Below are positions 9,901-16,955 of a stretch of DNA of 64,000 bases, piece by piece (position 1 is the first letter of the stretch; each line of letters begins with the position of its first letter). The stretch comes from Acidobacteriota bacterium. Its GTDB lineage: Bacteria > Acidobacteriota > Vicinamibacteria > Marinacidobacterales > Marinacidobacteraceae. Under the pieces are notes generated by a model. The model was not told where the DNA came from and did no database searches. It saw only the letters and a list, made by a program, of their open reading frames with translations. The DNA is taken from positions 1 through 64,000 of the forward strand of contig JAJEAO010000088.1 in assembly GCA_022822745.1 (NCBI GenBank). Reading direction: 5' to 3'. Position numbers and translations under genes: made by a program.

Positions 9901-10020
9901 CAGGTTCGGTGGCTCTCGAGGGCGGACCGGGAACGCTGGGCCACGAAGGAGGTCGGGCTCGATGCTCTGGCCTTGAGCGACGAGGCGGAGTCCGCCGCCG
10001 TCAACGGCCTCCTCGACTGA
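6913..10020 (+). CDS. sbcC: Exonuclease subunit SbcC/Rad50 SMC-like ATPase
   Basis: ABC-type SMC-like ATPase that clamps DNA and controls SbcD. It has 1035 aa: an N-terminal lobe with P-loop GDTGAGKSS (about 33-41) and the Q-loop region VILPQGRFARLL, long Ala/Arg/Glu-rich coiled coils, and a zinc hook CCPVCERD with CxxC at about 467-470. A second coil leads to the C-terminal lobe with signature LSGGEQFLASLS (about 910), Walker B LEALFLDEGFGSLD (about 935) and the H-loop VAVISHI. The length suits SbcC. It is the last gene of the nurA-herA-sbcD-sbcC operon and is followed by a hairpin with a short T run. Confidence 0.95.
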   Translation: MRPLHLKIEGLRSFRAPVTLDFAGRDHIAIVGDTGAGKSSILEAMTWALYGRTTFSAQGKQELMNDTSRAMRVVLRFGLSGETWEIVRGARRSKAGRVGAVWAQLTRIGEDGEPEERIEQVRLVKQRVEALIGLDGEAFLRTVILPQGRFARLLVEDKPGARSKILRQVWRTDELEAAGQRATEALRTAEAIRIRLEQEADASPEDPDAHLAELRRALEAARAQVEVTGSAASEAEEAADALERAQAKGATAAAVRRRLGSVDLDAIATGLAPLARRAADLDQEERELDRGREALEAERDRIPTTDGPTVQQVATALSKLDGLGHFIEAAERAAAELRSGRKRASEQRAAEAGVAAKAARARKASEEHAPGRAPLENAAREARNRRNEVERLHAAAEDRSLELRGGRRRLDGLQQQVRRAEADFAAAEERAARAKRKADEADECLAAAQRSDAAAHAAHGLAPGDCCPVCERDLPGGWIPPPGEDIEAAAGLLREARRLASAGERRRERLRGELGGARNQAAEAKLSATAFTTRLAEARRRLAAVAGGDPDGPLPGRDVLLAPLDEQRKRADSALADHNRVAEGLLREARARETEAQLARQAVVSADSATAKSHRSAIRHREALAAAIGAIPGDFRPTLALPAEPADLREVDRAPVEQTREAARARQAALRKREQKLARLAARIAETERGLRKLAERRRSQIIGPLVAFRRRLGQDRDALVASASPVGLAREVPHPAGGEPPALLAHARDLATLLEGIENAASALAEEGAREEAMVRARVRELGEPSGDPASLLGRARRQAEEARHQQRTARREVERFAAVADDIRRLRELLDEAQRREWALRDLSEALKPGRFLKWLTLRRSKELLIHASRKLGEVSGGRYSFVDPQEVDERWSVLDNDSGEPRTPATLSGGEQFLASLSLALGMVEMMERTGGRLEALFLDEGFGSLDARSLDAAIAALETAAAHRMVAVISHIRAVAEQVDDVLAVTRESTGSQVRWLSRADRERWATKEVGLDALALSDEAESAAVNGLLD

Positions 10021-10021
10021 T

Positions 10022-10044
10022 GCCCCCCGGCGGGGGCCATTTTC
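10022..10044 (+). terminator. Probable intrinsic terminator after sbcC
   Basis: Directly after the sbcC stop, GCCCCC (10022-10027) and GGGGGC (10032-10037) form a perfect 6-bp stem around the loop CGGC, followed by CATTTTCC. The T run is short (four), so termination may be weak, but no other hairpin of this kind is seen between sbcC and the next gene. Confidence 0.55.
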
Positions 10045-10046
10045 CG

Positions 10047-10052
10047 TAGAAT
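10047..10052 (+). promoter_or_regulatory. Possible -10 element (TAGAAT)
   Basis: TAGAAT matches the TANNNT -10 form and lies about 35 bases before the NHL lipoprotein start at 10088, leaving room for a short leader that contains GGAGGG. No clear -35 element is seen. It would separate this gene's transcription from the sbcC operon. Confidence 0.3.
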
Positions 10053-10087
10053 CGTCGGTCCGCCCGGCGCGGAACATGGAGGGCAGA

Positions 10088-11185
10088 ATGGATCGATTCA
10101 CGAACACGAGGCGGGTGGCCTGGACCGGTCTTTTCCTCGCGGCGGGACTCCTTCTCGGCTGCGGCGGCGACGCCATGAGCGAGCCGGAACCGGAGGCAGC
10201 GCAGCCAGCGGTCCCGGAGCACGACGACTACCCGAACCCGTTCGCCGGGGAACCGATGTGGGGCGACCTGCCGGGGGAACGGACATTCGGCGCCGTCAGC
10301 GCGATCTACCCGGCCGCCGACGGGAACATGTGGGTGGCCGAGCGTTGCGGCGCGAACTTCTGCGGCGACCGGCCGGAGGTGGACACGGTCGTCCTGTTCA
10401 GCCCCGAAGGCGAGGCTCTGAAGAGCTTCGGCGCCGGGCTCATCGCGTGGCCCCACGGGATGTTCGTGGACCACGACGGCAACGTCTGGGTCACGGACGC
10501 CAAGGGCTTCGTTCCCGACGAGATGGTTCCCGAGGGCCTCGGCCACTTCGTGATCAAGTTCAGCCCGGAGGGCGAGGTGCTGATGCGCCTGGGCGAACCC
10601 GGCGTGGCGGGGACGGGCGACGGGCAGTTCAACATGCCATCGGATGTCCTGGTGGCGCCCGACGGGACGATCTATGTCGCCGACGGCCACAACGCCGGCG
10701 GAAACAACCGCATCGTGATGTTCTCGGCGGAGGGGGAGTTCCTCGGGAGCTTCGGCGAGACCGGGACCGGGCCGGGAGAGTTCCGCGACCCGCACGCTCT
10801 CGCGATGGACTCCGCCGGACGGCTCTTCGTGGGCGACCGGGCGAACAACCGCATCCAGCTCTTCGACCGGGAGGGCAACTTCATCGAGGAGTGGCTCCAG
10901 TTCGGGCGGCCGAGCGGCATCTTCATCAGCGCCGACGACACGATCTACGTGGCCGATTCCGAATCCACCTCGGGAGCGAACCCGGGGTTCGGCCGGGGCA
11001 TCCGGATCGGGAGCGCGGTGGACGGCGCGGTTCACTACTACCTGCCGGATGACGTCTCCGACCTCGAACCCGGCGCCGAGCCCGTGACCAGCGGGCCGGA
11101 AGGCATCGCGGTGGACGGCGAAGGGAACGTGTACGGCGGCGAGGTGCGCCAGATGATGGTGCGCAAGTTCACCCGGAGCGAGTAG
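10088..11185 (+). CDS. NHL-repeat beta-propeller lipoprotein
   Basis: Exported six-bladed NHL propeller, similar in style to bacterial proteins annotated as peptidyl-alpha-hydroxyglycine amidating lyase-like; the enzyme activity is not established. The N-terminus has a signal peptide with lipobox LLLGC, then a Glu/Pro-rich linker. Propeller repeats include VDHDGNVWVTDAKG, VAPDGTIYVADGHN, MDSAGRLFVGDRANNRIQLF and ISADDTIYVADSE. The start at 10088 is preferred because GGAGGG stands 4 bases before it; an in-frame ATG at 10076 lies just upstream of that site. The product has 365 aa. The next gene is also an exported lipoprotein, 39 bases downstream. Confidence 0.8.
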   Translation: MDRFTNTRRVAWTGLFLAAGLLLGCGGDAMSEPEPEAAQPAVPEHDDYPNPFAGEPMWGDLPGERTFGAVSAIYPAADGNMWVAERCGANFCGDRPEVDTVVLFSPEGEALKSFGAGLIAWPHGMFVDHDGNVWVTDAKGFVPDEMVPEGLGHFVIKFSPEGEVLMRLGEPGVAGTGDGQFNMPSDVLVAPDGTIYVADGHNAGGNNRIVMFSAEGEFLGSFGETGTGPGEFRDPHALAMDSAGRLFVGDRANNRIQLFDREGNFIEEWLQFGRPSGIFISADDTIYVADSESTSGANPGFGRGIRIGSAVDGAVHYYLPDDVSDLEPGAEPVTSGPEGIAVDGEGNVYGGEVRQMMVRKFTRSE

Positions 11186-11224
11186 AAGGACGACCTGACG
11201 GGAACGCGGAAGGAGACCCGCCCG

Positions 11225-12838
11225 ATGAGCGACCGACGTGCGACCCGGCGCGCCGCCGGAGCGGTCCTCGTCCTCCTCGCGGCGGGCTGCGCCAGCGACG
11301 AGACCCGCGCCGACCTGCTGCTGACCGGGGGATCGGTCCTCGACGGCTCCGGCGGCGAGGCCGTGACGGCCGATGTGGCGGTCTCCGGGGACCGGATCGT
11401 GTTCGTGGGAGACGCCGCCGAAGCAGGGTGGACCGCCGTCGAAACCGTGGATGTCACCGGACTCGTCGTCACGCCGGGCTTCATCGACATGCACTCCCAC
11501 GCCGAGCTCGACAGCGACCACGGACGCGATGCGCGCGCCTTCCTCCACCAGGGCATCACCACGGTCTCCCTCGGCCTCGACGGCGGCGGGACCGCCGAAG
11601 TCGCGGCGCGCATGGATCTCTGGCGCGAGCAGGGCATCGGGGTCAACGGCTTCCTGTTCGTCGGACACAACCACGTTCGACGCCAGGTGCTCGGCATGGA
11701 AGACCGGGCCCCCGACGCGTCCGAGCTCGACGCGATGCGGGATCTGGTGCGCCAGGGCATGGAAGAGGGCGCCCACGGCCTCTCGTCGGGGCTCTTCTAT
11801 CTGCCGGGCAACTACGCCGAGACCGAGGAAGTCATCGAGCTGAACCGGGTCGCGGCGGAGTACCCGGGGGCCATCTACGACACCCACGACCGCGATCTGG
11901 GGGCCTCCTACCCGCCCTTCGGCTACCTCGAGTCCATCGCCGAGGGCATCCGGATCGGCGAGGAGGCCGGCACCAAGGTCATCTTCAGCCACTTCAACGC
12001 CCAGGGCGCCCACAACTACGGACGGGCCCACGAAGGCGCCGCCCTGATCGAGGCCGCCCGCGAGCGGGGCGTGGAGGTCGCGGGGGCGCACCACATGTAC
12101 ACCGCCACGCAGTCGAACCTGCGCTCCTACACGGTCCCGGGCTGGGCCGTCGTCGGAGGACAGGAGGCGATGGTGGAGCGCTTCGACGACCCGGAGACGC
12201 TCAGCGTGATCGAGGAGCAGCAGCGCGAGATGCTGGCCATCCGGGGCGGCGCCCAGCGCATCCTGTTCGCCGACGAGCGCCCCGACCTGAACGGCCGGAC
12301 CCTCGAGGACCTGGCCGAGGAATGGAGCCTCGATCCTCCGGCGGCTGCCCGGCGGATCCTCCGCGAGGGCAACGCCTCGGTGATGAATCTCGGCCTCTAC
12401 GACGGCGAGAACCTGCGCGACCTCGCGCAGCGGGACTGGATGATGACCTGCACCGACGGGCGCGATCCCGGACCCACCCGCCCGATCACCCATCCCCGCG
12501 CCTTCGGCTCGTTCACGAAGAAGATCCGGAACCTGGTGCTGGACGAGGAGCTGATCGCGCTCCCGTTCACCGTGCGATCCATGACCGGGCTGGCGGCCGA
12601 CTTCCTCGGATGGGAGGACCGGGGGTATCTGCGCGAGGGCTACGCCGCCGACATCACCGTGCTGGACATCGAGGCGGTCGAAGACCTCGCGACCTACGAG
12701 GATCCGCACCAGTTCTCGCGCGGGACGGTGCACGTGCTGGTGAACGGGGTCTTCGCGGTGAAGGGCAGCGAAGCCACTCTGGAGCTCGCGGGACATCCGC
12801 TCCTCCGCGGGGGCGTCGTCCATGAGCCCGGGCAGTGA
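11225..12838 (+). CDS. Lipoprotein amidohydrolase of the N-acyl-D-amino-acid deacylase family
   Basis: Metal-dependent amidohydrolase, probably hydrolysing N-acyl-D-amino acids or related amides outside the inner membrane. It has 537 aa with signal peptide and lipobox (LLAAGC). The urease-type fold is shown by LLLTGGSVLDGSGG, the metal motif FIDMHSHAELD, HNHVR, a SSGLFYLPG segment as in D-aminoacylases, the metal ligand region IFSHFNAQG, and a C-terminal DITVLDIE beta-sandwich. The Asp expected late in the family is offered by MMTCTDGRDPG. GGAG stands about 10 bases before the ATG. Overlap of the 3' end with the following enoyl-CoA hydratase gene (17 bases) suggests co-expression. Confidence 0.85.
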   Translation: MSDRRATRRAAGAVLVLLAAGCASDETRADLLLTGGSVLDGSGGEAVTADVAVSGDRIVFVGDAAEAGWTAVETVDVTGLVVTPGFIDMHSHAELDSDHGRDARAFLHQGITTVSLGLDGGGTAEVAARMDLWREQGIGVNGFLFVGHNHVRRQVLGMEDRAPDASELDAMRDLVRQGMEEGAHGLSSGLFYLPGNYAETEEVIELNRVAAEYPGAIYDTHDRDLGASYPPFGYLESIAEGIRIGEEAGTKVIFSHFNAQGAHNYGRAHEGAALIEAARERGVEVAGAHHMYTATQSNLRSYTVPGWAVVGGQEAMVERFDDPETLSVIEEQQREMLAIRGGAQRILFADERPDLNGRTLEDLAEEWSLDPPAAARRILREGNASVMNLGLYDGENLRDLAQRDWMMTCTDGRDPGPTRPITHPRAFGSFTKKIRNLVLDEELIALPFTVRSMTGLAADFLGWEDRGYLREGYAADITVLDIEAVEDLATYEDPHQFSRGTVHVLVNGVFAVKGSEATLELAGHPLLRGGVVHEPGQ

Positions 12839-13610
12839 GGTTCTCGCGTCGCGGGACGGCGCGCTCCTCGTCCTCACGCTGAACCGGCCGCACCGCCTCA
12901 ACGCGGTGAACGCCGCCCTCTACCGCGGGCTGATCGGGGAACTGGACCGCGCCCGGGTCGACCCGGCGATCCGCTGTATCGTGATGACCGGCGCCGGGCG
13001 CGCCTTCTGCGCCGGCGCCGACCTGAAGGCGCATCGCGACCACCCGCCGACCTCGGAGGAGCGCCGCGCCTATATCGGTCTCGGCCAGCGCGCGAACCTC
13101 TCTGTCCAGTCGATCCCCAAGCCGGTCGTGGCGGCGGTCAACGGACACGCGATCGGCGCCGGACTGGAACTCGCGCTCTCGGCGGATCTGGCGATCGTGG
13201 CGGAGGAGGCGAAGCTGCGTTTTCCGGAGCTCGCCCTGGGGACCTTCGTCGGCGGCGGGACGATGTACACGCTGGCCGAGCGCGTGGGCGTGCCGAAGGC
13301 CCGCGAGCTCATCTACCTGGGGGACTTCTTCTCGGGGGCGGAGGCCGCGCGCCTCGGCGTGCTGAATCGCGCGGCCCCGGCTGCCTCGGTGCTTACCGAG
13401 GCCTTGCGGCTCGGGCGGCGTCTCGCCCGGCGGGCCCCGATCCCGCTCGCGAGAGCGAAGGGGCTGATCGGCCCGGCAGGGGGCATGACGCGCCAGCAGA
13501 TGCTCGAGAGCGAGCGAGTCGCCCTCAACGAGATCTTCCGGACCGACGACTGGCGCGAGGGCATCGCGGCATTCCACGAAGGGCGCCGTCCCGTGTACCG
13601 CGGCAGATGA
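12822..13610 (+). CDS. Enoyl-CoA hydratase/isomerase family protein
   Basis: Crotonase-fold enzyme acting on acyl-CoA thioesters in fatty or organic acid breakdown. It has 262 aa. Family marks include LTLNRPHRLNAVN, the oxyanion-hole segment GRAFCAGADLKAHRD, and AVNGHAIGAGLELALSADLAI with the second oxyanion-hole glycine. FPELALGTFVGGGTMYTL is the place where hydratases carry a catalytic Glu; here PELALG keeps Glu and the second acid position is Gly/Gly. The exact reaction (hydration, isomerisation or other) cannot be fixed. It starts inside the 3' end of the amidohydrolase gene and is followed after 3 bases by an acyl-CoA synthetase. Confidence 0.88.
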   Translation: MSPGSEVLASRDGALLVLTLNRPHRLNAVNAALYRGLIGELDRARVDPAIRCIVMTGAGRAFCAGADLKAHRDHPPTSEERRAYIGLGQRANLSVQSIPKPVVAAVNGHAIGAGLELALSADLAIVAEEAKLRFPELALGTFVGGGTMYTLAERVGVPKARELIYLGDFFSGAEAARLGVLNRAAPAASVLTEALRLGRRLARRAPIPLARAKGLIGPAGGMTRQQMLESERVALNEIFRTDDWREGIAAFHEGRRPVYRGR

Positions 13611-13613
13611 CCG

Positions 13614-15779
13614 ATGCTGGGGCGCATCTTCGAGCCGCGCTCGATCGCCGTCGTGGGGGCCAGCGCTGACCCCGCCAAGCGGGGCCACCAGATCCTCCGG
13701 ACGCTCGCCGAGTCCGACTACCCGGGCCGGGTGTACGCGGTCAACCGGAGCGGCGGGACCATTCTGGGTCACCGGGCCCACCGATCCGTGGAGGATCTGC
13801 CGGAGGCGGCCGATCTCGCCGTTCTCTGCACGCCGGCCGGGACGGCGCCGGAGCTGGTGCGGGCCTGCGGGAAGCGGGGGGTCGGTGGGGCCGTGGTCCT
13901 CGCGGTGGGGTTCGCCGAATCCGGCGCCGCGGGCGCGCGACTGGAGTTCCGGCTTCGGGAAGCGGCTCGCAGCGCTGGCGTCCGGGTGATCGGGCCCAAC
14001 ACCTCCGGGCTGCTCAACCTCCCCCGCGGCATCAACCTGATCGGCGCCAGGGGCGTTCGACCCGGGGGGATCGGACTGCTGACCCAGTCCGGCAACATCG
14101 CGCTCGACCTGATGAACCAGGTCAGCCGCCAGCCCGACGCGGGGTCTTCGATCGGGGGCATTTCGATCTGCGCCGGTCTCGGGAACGAAGCCGATCTCGG
14201 GTTCGGCGAAGTCCTGGAGTACCTCGGCGGCCACGACGAGACCCGCGTCGTCATCGCGCATGTCGAGGGATGCCGGAGGCCCGCGGAGTTCCTCGCCGCC
14301 GCCTCCCGGGTCACCCGCAGGAAGCCCGTCGTGGTGATCAAGTCCGGACGGACGGCCGCCGGCGCCCGCGCCGCGCTCTCCCACACCGGCGCGGTCGCGG
14401 GCCCGTACGAGCGGCTGCGCGCCGGGCTCCGCCAGGCCGGGATGGTCGAAGTCCGGCGCACCGACGAACTCCTGCCGGTGGCCGCCACGCTCGGATCGCA
14501 GCCCCCCGCCCCGCCGGGGACCGGAATCGCGATCCTGTCGGACGGCGGCGGACAGAGCGCGCTCGTCGTGGACGCGCTGCAGGAGCGGGGAGTTCGTCTC
14601 GCCGAACTCGCGCCGGAGACGTCCGCGGCGCTCCGTCGCCTCCTGGGCCCCGGCGCCGCGGTGAGAACGCCCGTGGATGTCGCCGGCGCCGCTGATTCCG
14701 ATCCGGGCGCGATGGCTCGCGCGCTGGACGTCCTGGCCCGGGATGCGGTGGTGGGAGGGGTTCTGCTGGTCGGCATGTTCGGCGGCTATGCGCTCCGCTT
14801 CTCGGAGACGCTGGCCTCGTTCGAGGTGGAGGCGGCGGTCGCGATGGCGGGCGCGATGCGGAGGCGGAACAAGGGGTTCGTGGTCCATTCGCAGTACGCC
14901 TCCCACCCGAGCGCGCCGCTGGATGCGCTGCGACGAGCCGGTGTTCCCGTGATCCGTTCGCTCGAAGCCGCCGGTCGCGCCACGGAGGAACTGCTGCGCC
15001 GGGGCGAGCGGATCTCGAGGCGGCGGCCGCCATGGCGTCCCATCGGCCCGGCGGCGGGGCGGCGCTCGACGGCGACGCACCCGGCAATCGAGGCGGCTCG
15101 CCGCGAGGGGCGCGTCACGCTGACGGAAATCGAATCGGGGGCGCTTCTTCGGGATGCGGGCCTCGCCTTCGCCCCCGCACGGGTCGTCCGTTCCGCCGAT
15201 GAGGCCGGCGACGCAGCCGGCCTCGCCCTTTCCGCGGTCGCGATCAAGCTCCTCTCGCGCCACATCAGCCACAAGACGGACGCCGGGGGCGTGGCGCTGA
15301 ACGTGGTCGGGAAGGAGGCGGCCCGAACCGCGTTCCAGCGCATCGCGGAGAGCGCATCGCGCTACGCCCGGCGCCACGGGCTCCCCTCAGAGGATTCGGC
15401 CGCGACCGTGACCCCCATGCTCCCGGCTCCGGTCGTCGAGCTGATCGTGGGCGCCAGCCGCGATCCCGGGCTGGGACCGGTCCTGACCGTGGGGGCCGGC
15501 GGAGAGTGGGTCGAACTCCTGCGCGACGTGACCCATCGGGTGCTGCCGGCGGACGAGGACGAACTGGAAGCCGCGATCCGGGAGCTGCGAGTCAGCGCGC
15601 TCCTGACCGGCCATCGCGGCCAGCCAGAGGTGAACTTCCACCCGATTGTCGAGGCGGCCGCCGCGGTGGCCCGGTGCCTGACCAGGTGGCCGGACGTGGC
15701 GGAAGCCGAGGTCAATCCCCTCTTCGTCTATCCCGACCGCGTCGCTCCCGCCGACGCCCGCGTGATCCTCACCCGGTAG
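13614..15779 (+). CDS. NDP-forming acyl-CoA synthetase (fused alpha and beta parts)
   Basis: Makes or uses acyl-CoA with ADP-forming chemistry, as in acetate--CoA ligase (ADP-forming). It has 721 aa in one chain: CoA-binding Rossmann domain (IAVVGASADPAKRGHQIL), succinyl-CoA-ligase-like domains with the phosphohistidine segment ALSHTGAVAG (His at about 257), then a C-terminal ATP-grasp domain from about 500 with AIKLLSRHISHKTDAGGVAL and the metal-binding end EAEVNPLFVYP. The gene is 3 bases after the crotonase gene, so they probably serve one acyl-CoA pathway. The substrate is unknown. Confidence 0.88.
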   Translation: MLGRIFEPRSIAVVGASADPAKRGHQILRTLAESDYPGRVYAVNRSGGTILGHRAHRSVEDLPEAADLAVLCTPAGTAPELVRACGKRGVGGAVVLAVGFAESGAAGARLEFRLREAARSAGVRVIGPNTSGLLNLPRGINLIGARGVRPGGIGLLTQSGNIALDLMNQVSRQPDAGSSIGGISICAGLGNEADLGFGEVLEYLGGHDETRVVIAHVEGCRRPAEFLAAASRVTRRKPVVVIKSGRTAAGARAALSHTGAVAGPYERLRAGLRQAGMVEVRRTDELLPVAATLGSQPPAPPGTGIAILSDGGGQSALVVDALQERGVRLAELAPETSAALRRLLGPGAAVRTPVDVAGAADSDPGAMARALDVLARDAVVGGVLLVGMFGGYALRFSETLASFEVEAAVAMAGAMRRRNKGFVVHSQYASHPSAPLDALRRAGVPVIRSLEAAGRATEELLRRGERISRRRPPWRPIGPAAGRRSTATHPAIEAARREGRVTLTEIESGALLRDAGLAFAPARVVRSADEAGDAAGLALSAVAIKLLSRHISHKTDAGGVALNVVGKEAARTAFQRIAESASRYARRHGLPSEDSAATVTPMLPAPVVELIVGASRDPGLGPVLTVGAGGEWVELLRDVTHRVLPADEDELEAAIRELRVSALLTGHRGQPEVNFHPIVEAAAAVARCLTRWPDVAEAEVNPLFVYPDRVAPADARVILTR

Positions 15780-15799
15780 CACCGGCGACTCGCTATGGA

Positions 15800-15935
15800 C
15801 CGCCGCTCTTCCTATGGAGCGCCCCGGTTCTCCCGGTAGGGGTTAGAGCGGCAATTCGCGCCACCTCTCGGCGGCGCCAGCGTACGCACTGCCGGGCAGG
15901 GGCCTTAGCGGGAGAAACGCCCCGACCGGCCGGCG
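15800..15935 (-). repeat. Dispersed intergenic repeat, copy 1
   Basis: Read on the minus strand, this stretch matches the repeat at 37771-37880. It shares GCCCGGCAG, then a GTACGC box, a GCCGAGA box, and AATTGCCGCTCT in the same order and spacing, with scattered mismatches. A GCGCTCCAT box follows in both. It starts about 8 bases after the stop of the 54-aa minus-strand gene and has the same orientation as that gene. Confidence 0.65.
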
Positions 15936-15942
15936 TGGCGCG

Positions 15943-16107
15943 CTACGGCGCCTGCCGGCGCTCCAGTCTCCAGTCCAGCTCGCGCAACGCGCGCTTCCGC
16001 GTGCTGTGCGTCATGCGCTTGCCCTTGCCTTCCCGCTGGTGCTTGTGCGGCTTGCACCAGAGACAGCCGCTCCGCGTCGATTTCGGCCCCTTGCGCTTGT
16101 GATGCAT
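15943..16107 (-). CDS. Small basic CxxC protein (54 aa), function unknown
   Basis: An ATG at 16107 opens a 54-residue frame ending TAG at 15943. The product starts MHHKRKGPKSTRSGCLWCKP and continues with HKHQREGKGKRM and an Arg-rich C-terminal helix (RELDWRLERRQ). C15 and C18 form CxxC with H21 close by, which could bind a metal. I recall small proteins with the same KxxRxGCLxCKPHK pattern in other bacteria, which supports a real gene, but no function is known to me. It is very basic, so nucleic-acid binding is possible. A dispersed repeat follows it directly. Confidence 0.6.
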   Translation of the reverse strand: MHHKRKGPKSTRSGCLWCKPHKHQREGKGKRMTHSTRKRALRELDWRLERRQAP

Positions 16108-16209
16108 CGCTCCCGAAGCCTATCCCGACCGACGCCCGCAGTCTCTCCCGGACACGACAGATTCCGACCGAGTGGCGCCCGGGATCCCAATCGCGAGAGG
16201 ATTGCCCCC

Positions 16210-16680
16210 ATGAACCACCGCCCGATCCCCCTCCTGCTCCTTCTCTCCCTTCTCGCGGCCTGCGCCCCTGAGCCCGCGCCCGCACCCCCGGAAACGACCC
16301 CGGAGCGGTCGTACGTCAACCCTCGCACGCCGGATGACGGGGATGTCCTGCCGTTCAGCGGCGGCGTCATGGTGGGAGACACCTTCTACGTGTCCGGGAA
16401 TCTCGGGCTCGGCCCCGACCAGACGGTCCCCGACACACCCCAGGAGGAAGCCCGGAACGTCCTCACGAACGTGCAGGCCACCCTCGAAGCCGCCGGACTG
16501 ACCATGGACGATCTGGTCATGGTTCAGGTTTACTCCTCGGACGTGGCCGACTACGCCGCCTTCAACGAGGTCTATCGCACCTTCTTCACGACGGAATTCC
16601 CGGCCCGCGCATACCTCGGCTCGGGAACCCTCCTCTACAACGCCCGCTTCGAGGTCCTCGGCATCGCCGTCAAGCGATAG
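16210..16680 (+). CDS. Exported RidA-family lipoprotein
   Basis: RidA proteins (YjgF/YER057c/UK114) hydrolyse reactive enamine/imine intermediates in the cytosol. This 156-aa member instead has a signal peptide with lipobox LLAAC and a Pro/Glu linker, so it should be anchored outside the inner membrane. The RidA core runs from about residue 35: GVMVGDTFYVSGNLG, EARNVLTNVQATLEAAGLTMDDLVMVQVY, FNEVYRTFF and FPARAYLGSGTL. The catalytic Arg of true RidA sits in a PARS/PART motif; here PARAYL keeps that Arg. GAGAGG lies 10 bases before the ATG. The substrate is unknown. Confidence 0.85.
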   Translation: MNHRPIPLLLLLSLLAACAPEPAPAPPETTPERSYVNPRTPDDGDVLPFSGGVMVGDTFYVSGNLGLGPDQTVPDTPQEEARNVLTNVQATLEAAGLTMDDLVMVQVYSSDVADYAAFNEVYRTFFTTEFPARAYLGSGTLLYNARFEVLGIAVKR

Positions 16681-16802
16681 ATCGAGTCAGATCCCGCGCT
16701 GCCCCGAAGTCGCGCCGCAGGCCACTCGCTGGAGGATCCCGCCGGGGTTCGGGATCCCGCACTCCCTGTTCGGCCGGCTCCGCTCTCTTGAGAGCTCGCC
16801 TC

Positions 16803-16870
16803 ACCGATGGAGCAAATCGCGGTGCCGGGCGGGGGCCCCGCCGGGAGAACTGCCCTGGCGCGCCGGCAGA
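16803..16870 (-). repeat. Dispersed intergenic repeat, copy 2
   Basis: On the minus strand this copy reads GCCGGCGCGCC, then CAGTTCTC, a GGGGCCCCC box and GCCCGGCA, in the same order as the copy at 37771. It lies downstream of the hsdR stop (16956) and has the same orientation as hsdR. The rest of the 16681-16955 gap shows no gene. Confidence 0.65.
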
Positions 16871-16955
16871 GTCACGGCGCCGCGGGGAGTCCACCGCGCC
16901 GGCAGCGCGCCGCGACTCGGGGCGGCGGACCGGGCCGGGCTTCCGGCTGGCCCCG

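Noticed and set aside
5647-10176. Very long minus-strand open frame (about 1500 codons) opposite sbcD-sbcC, and similar ones elsewhere
   Set aside because: High GC leaves antisense frames without stops. The translations are Arg/Gly/Pro-rich with no domain, while the plus-strand genes carry complete motifs.
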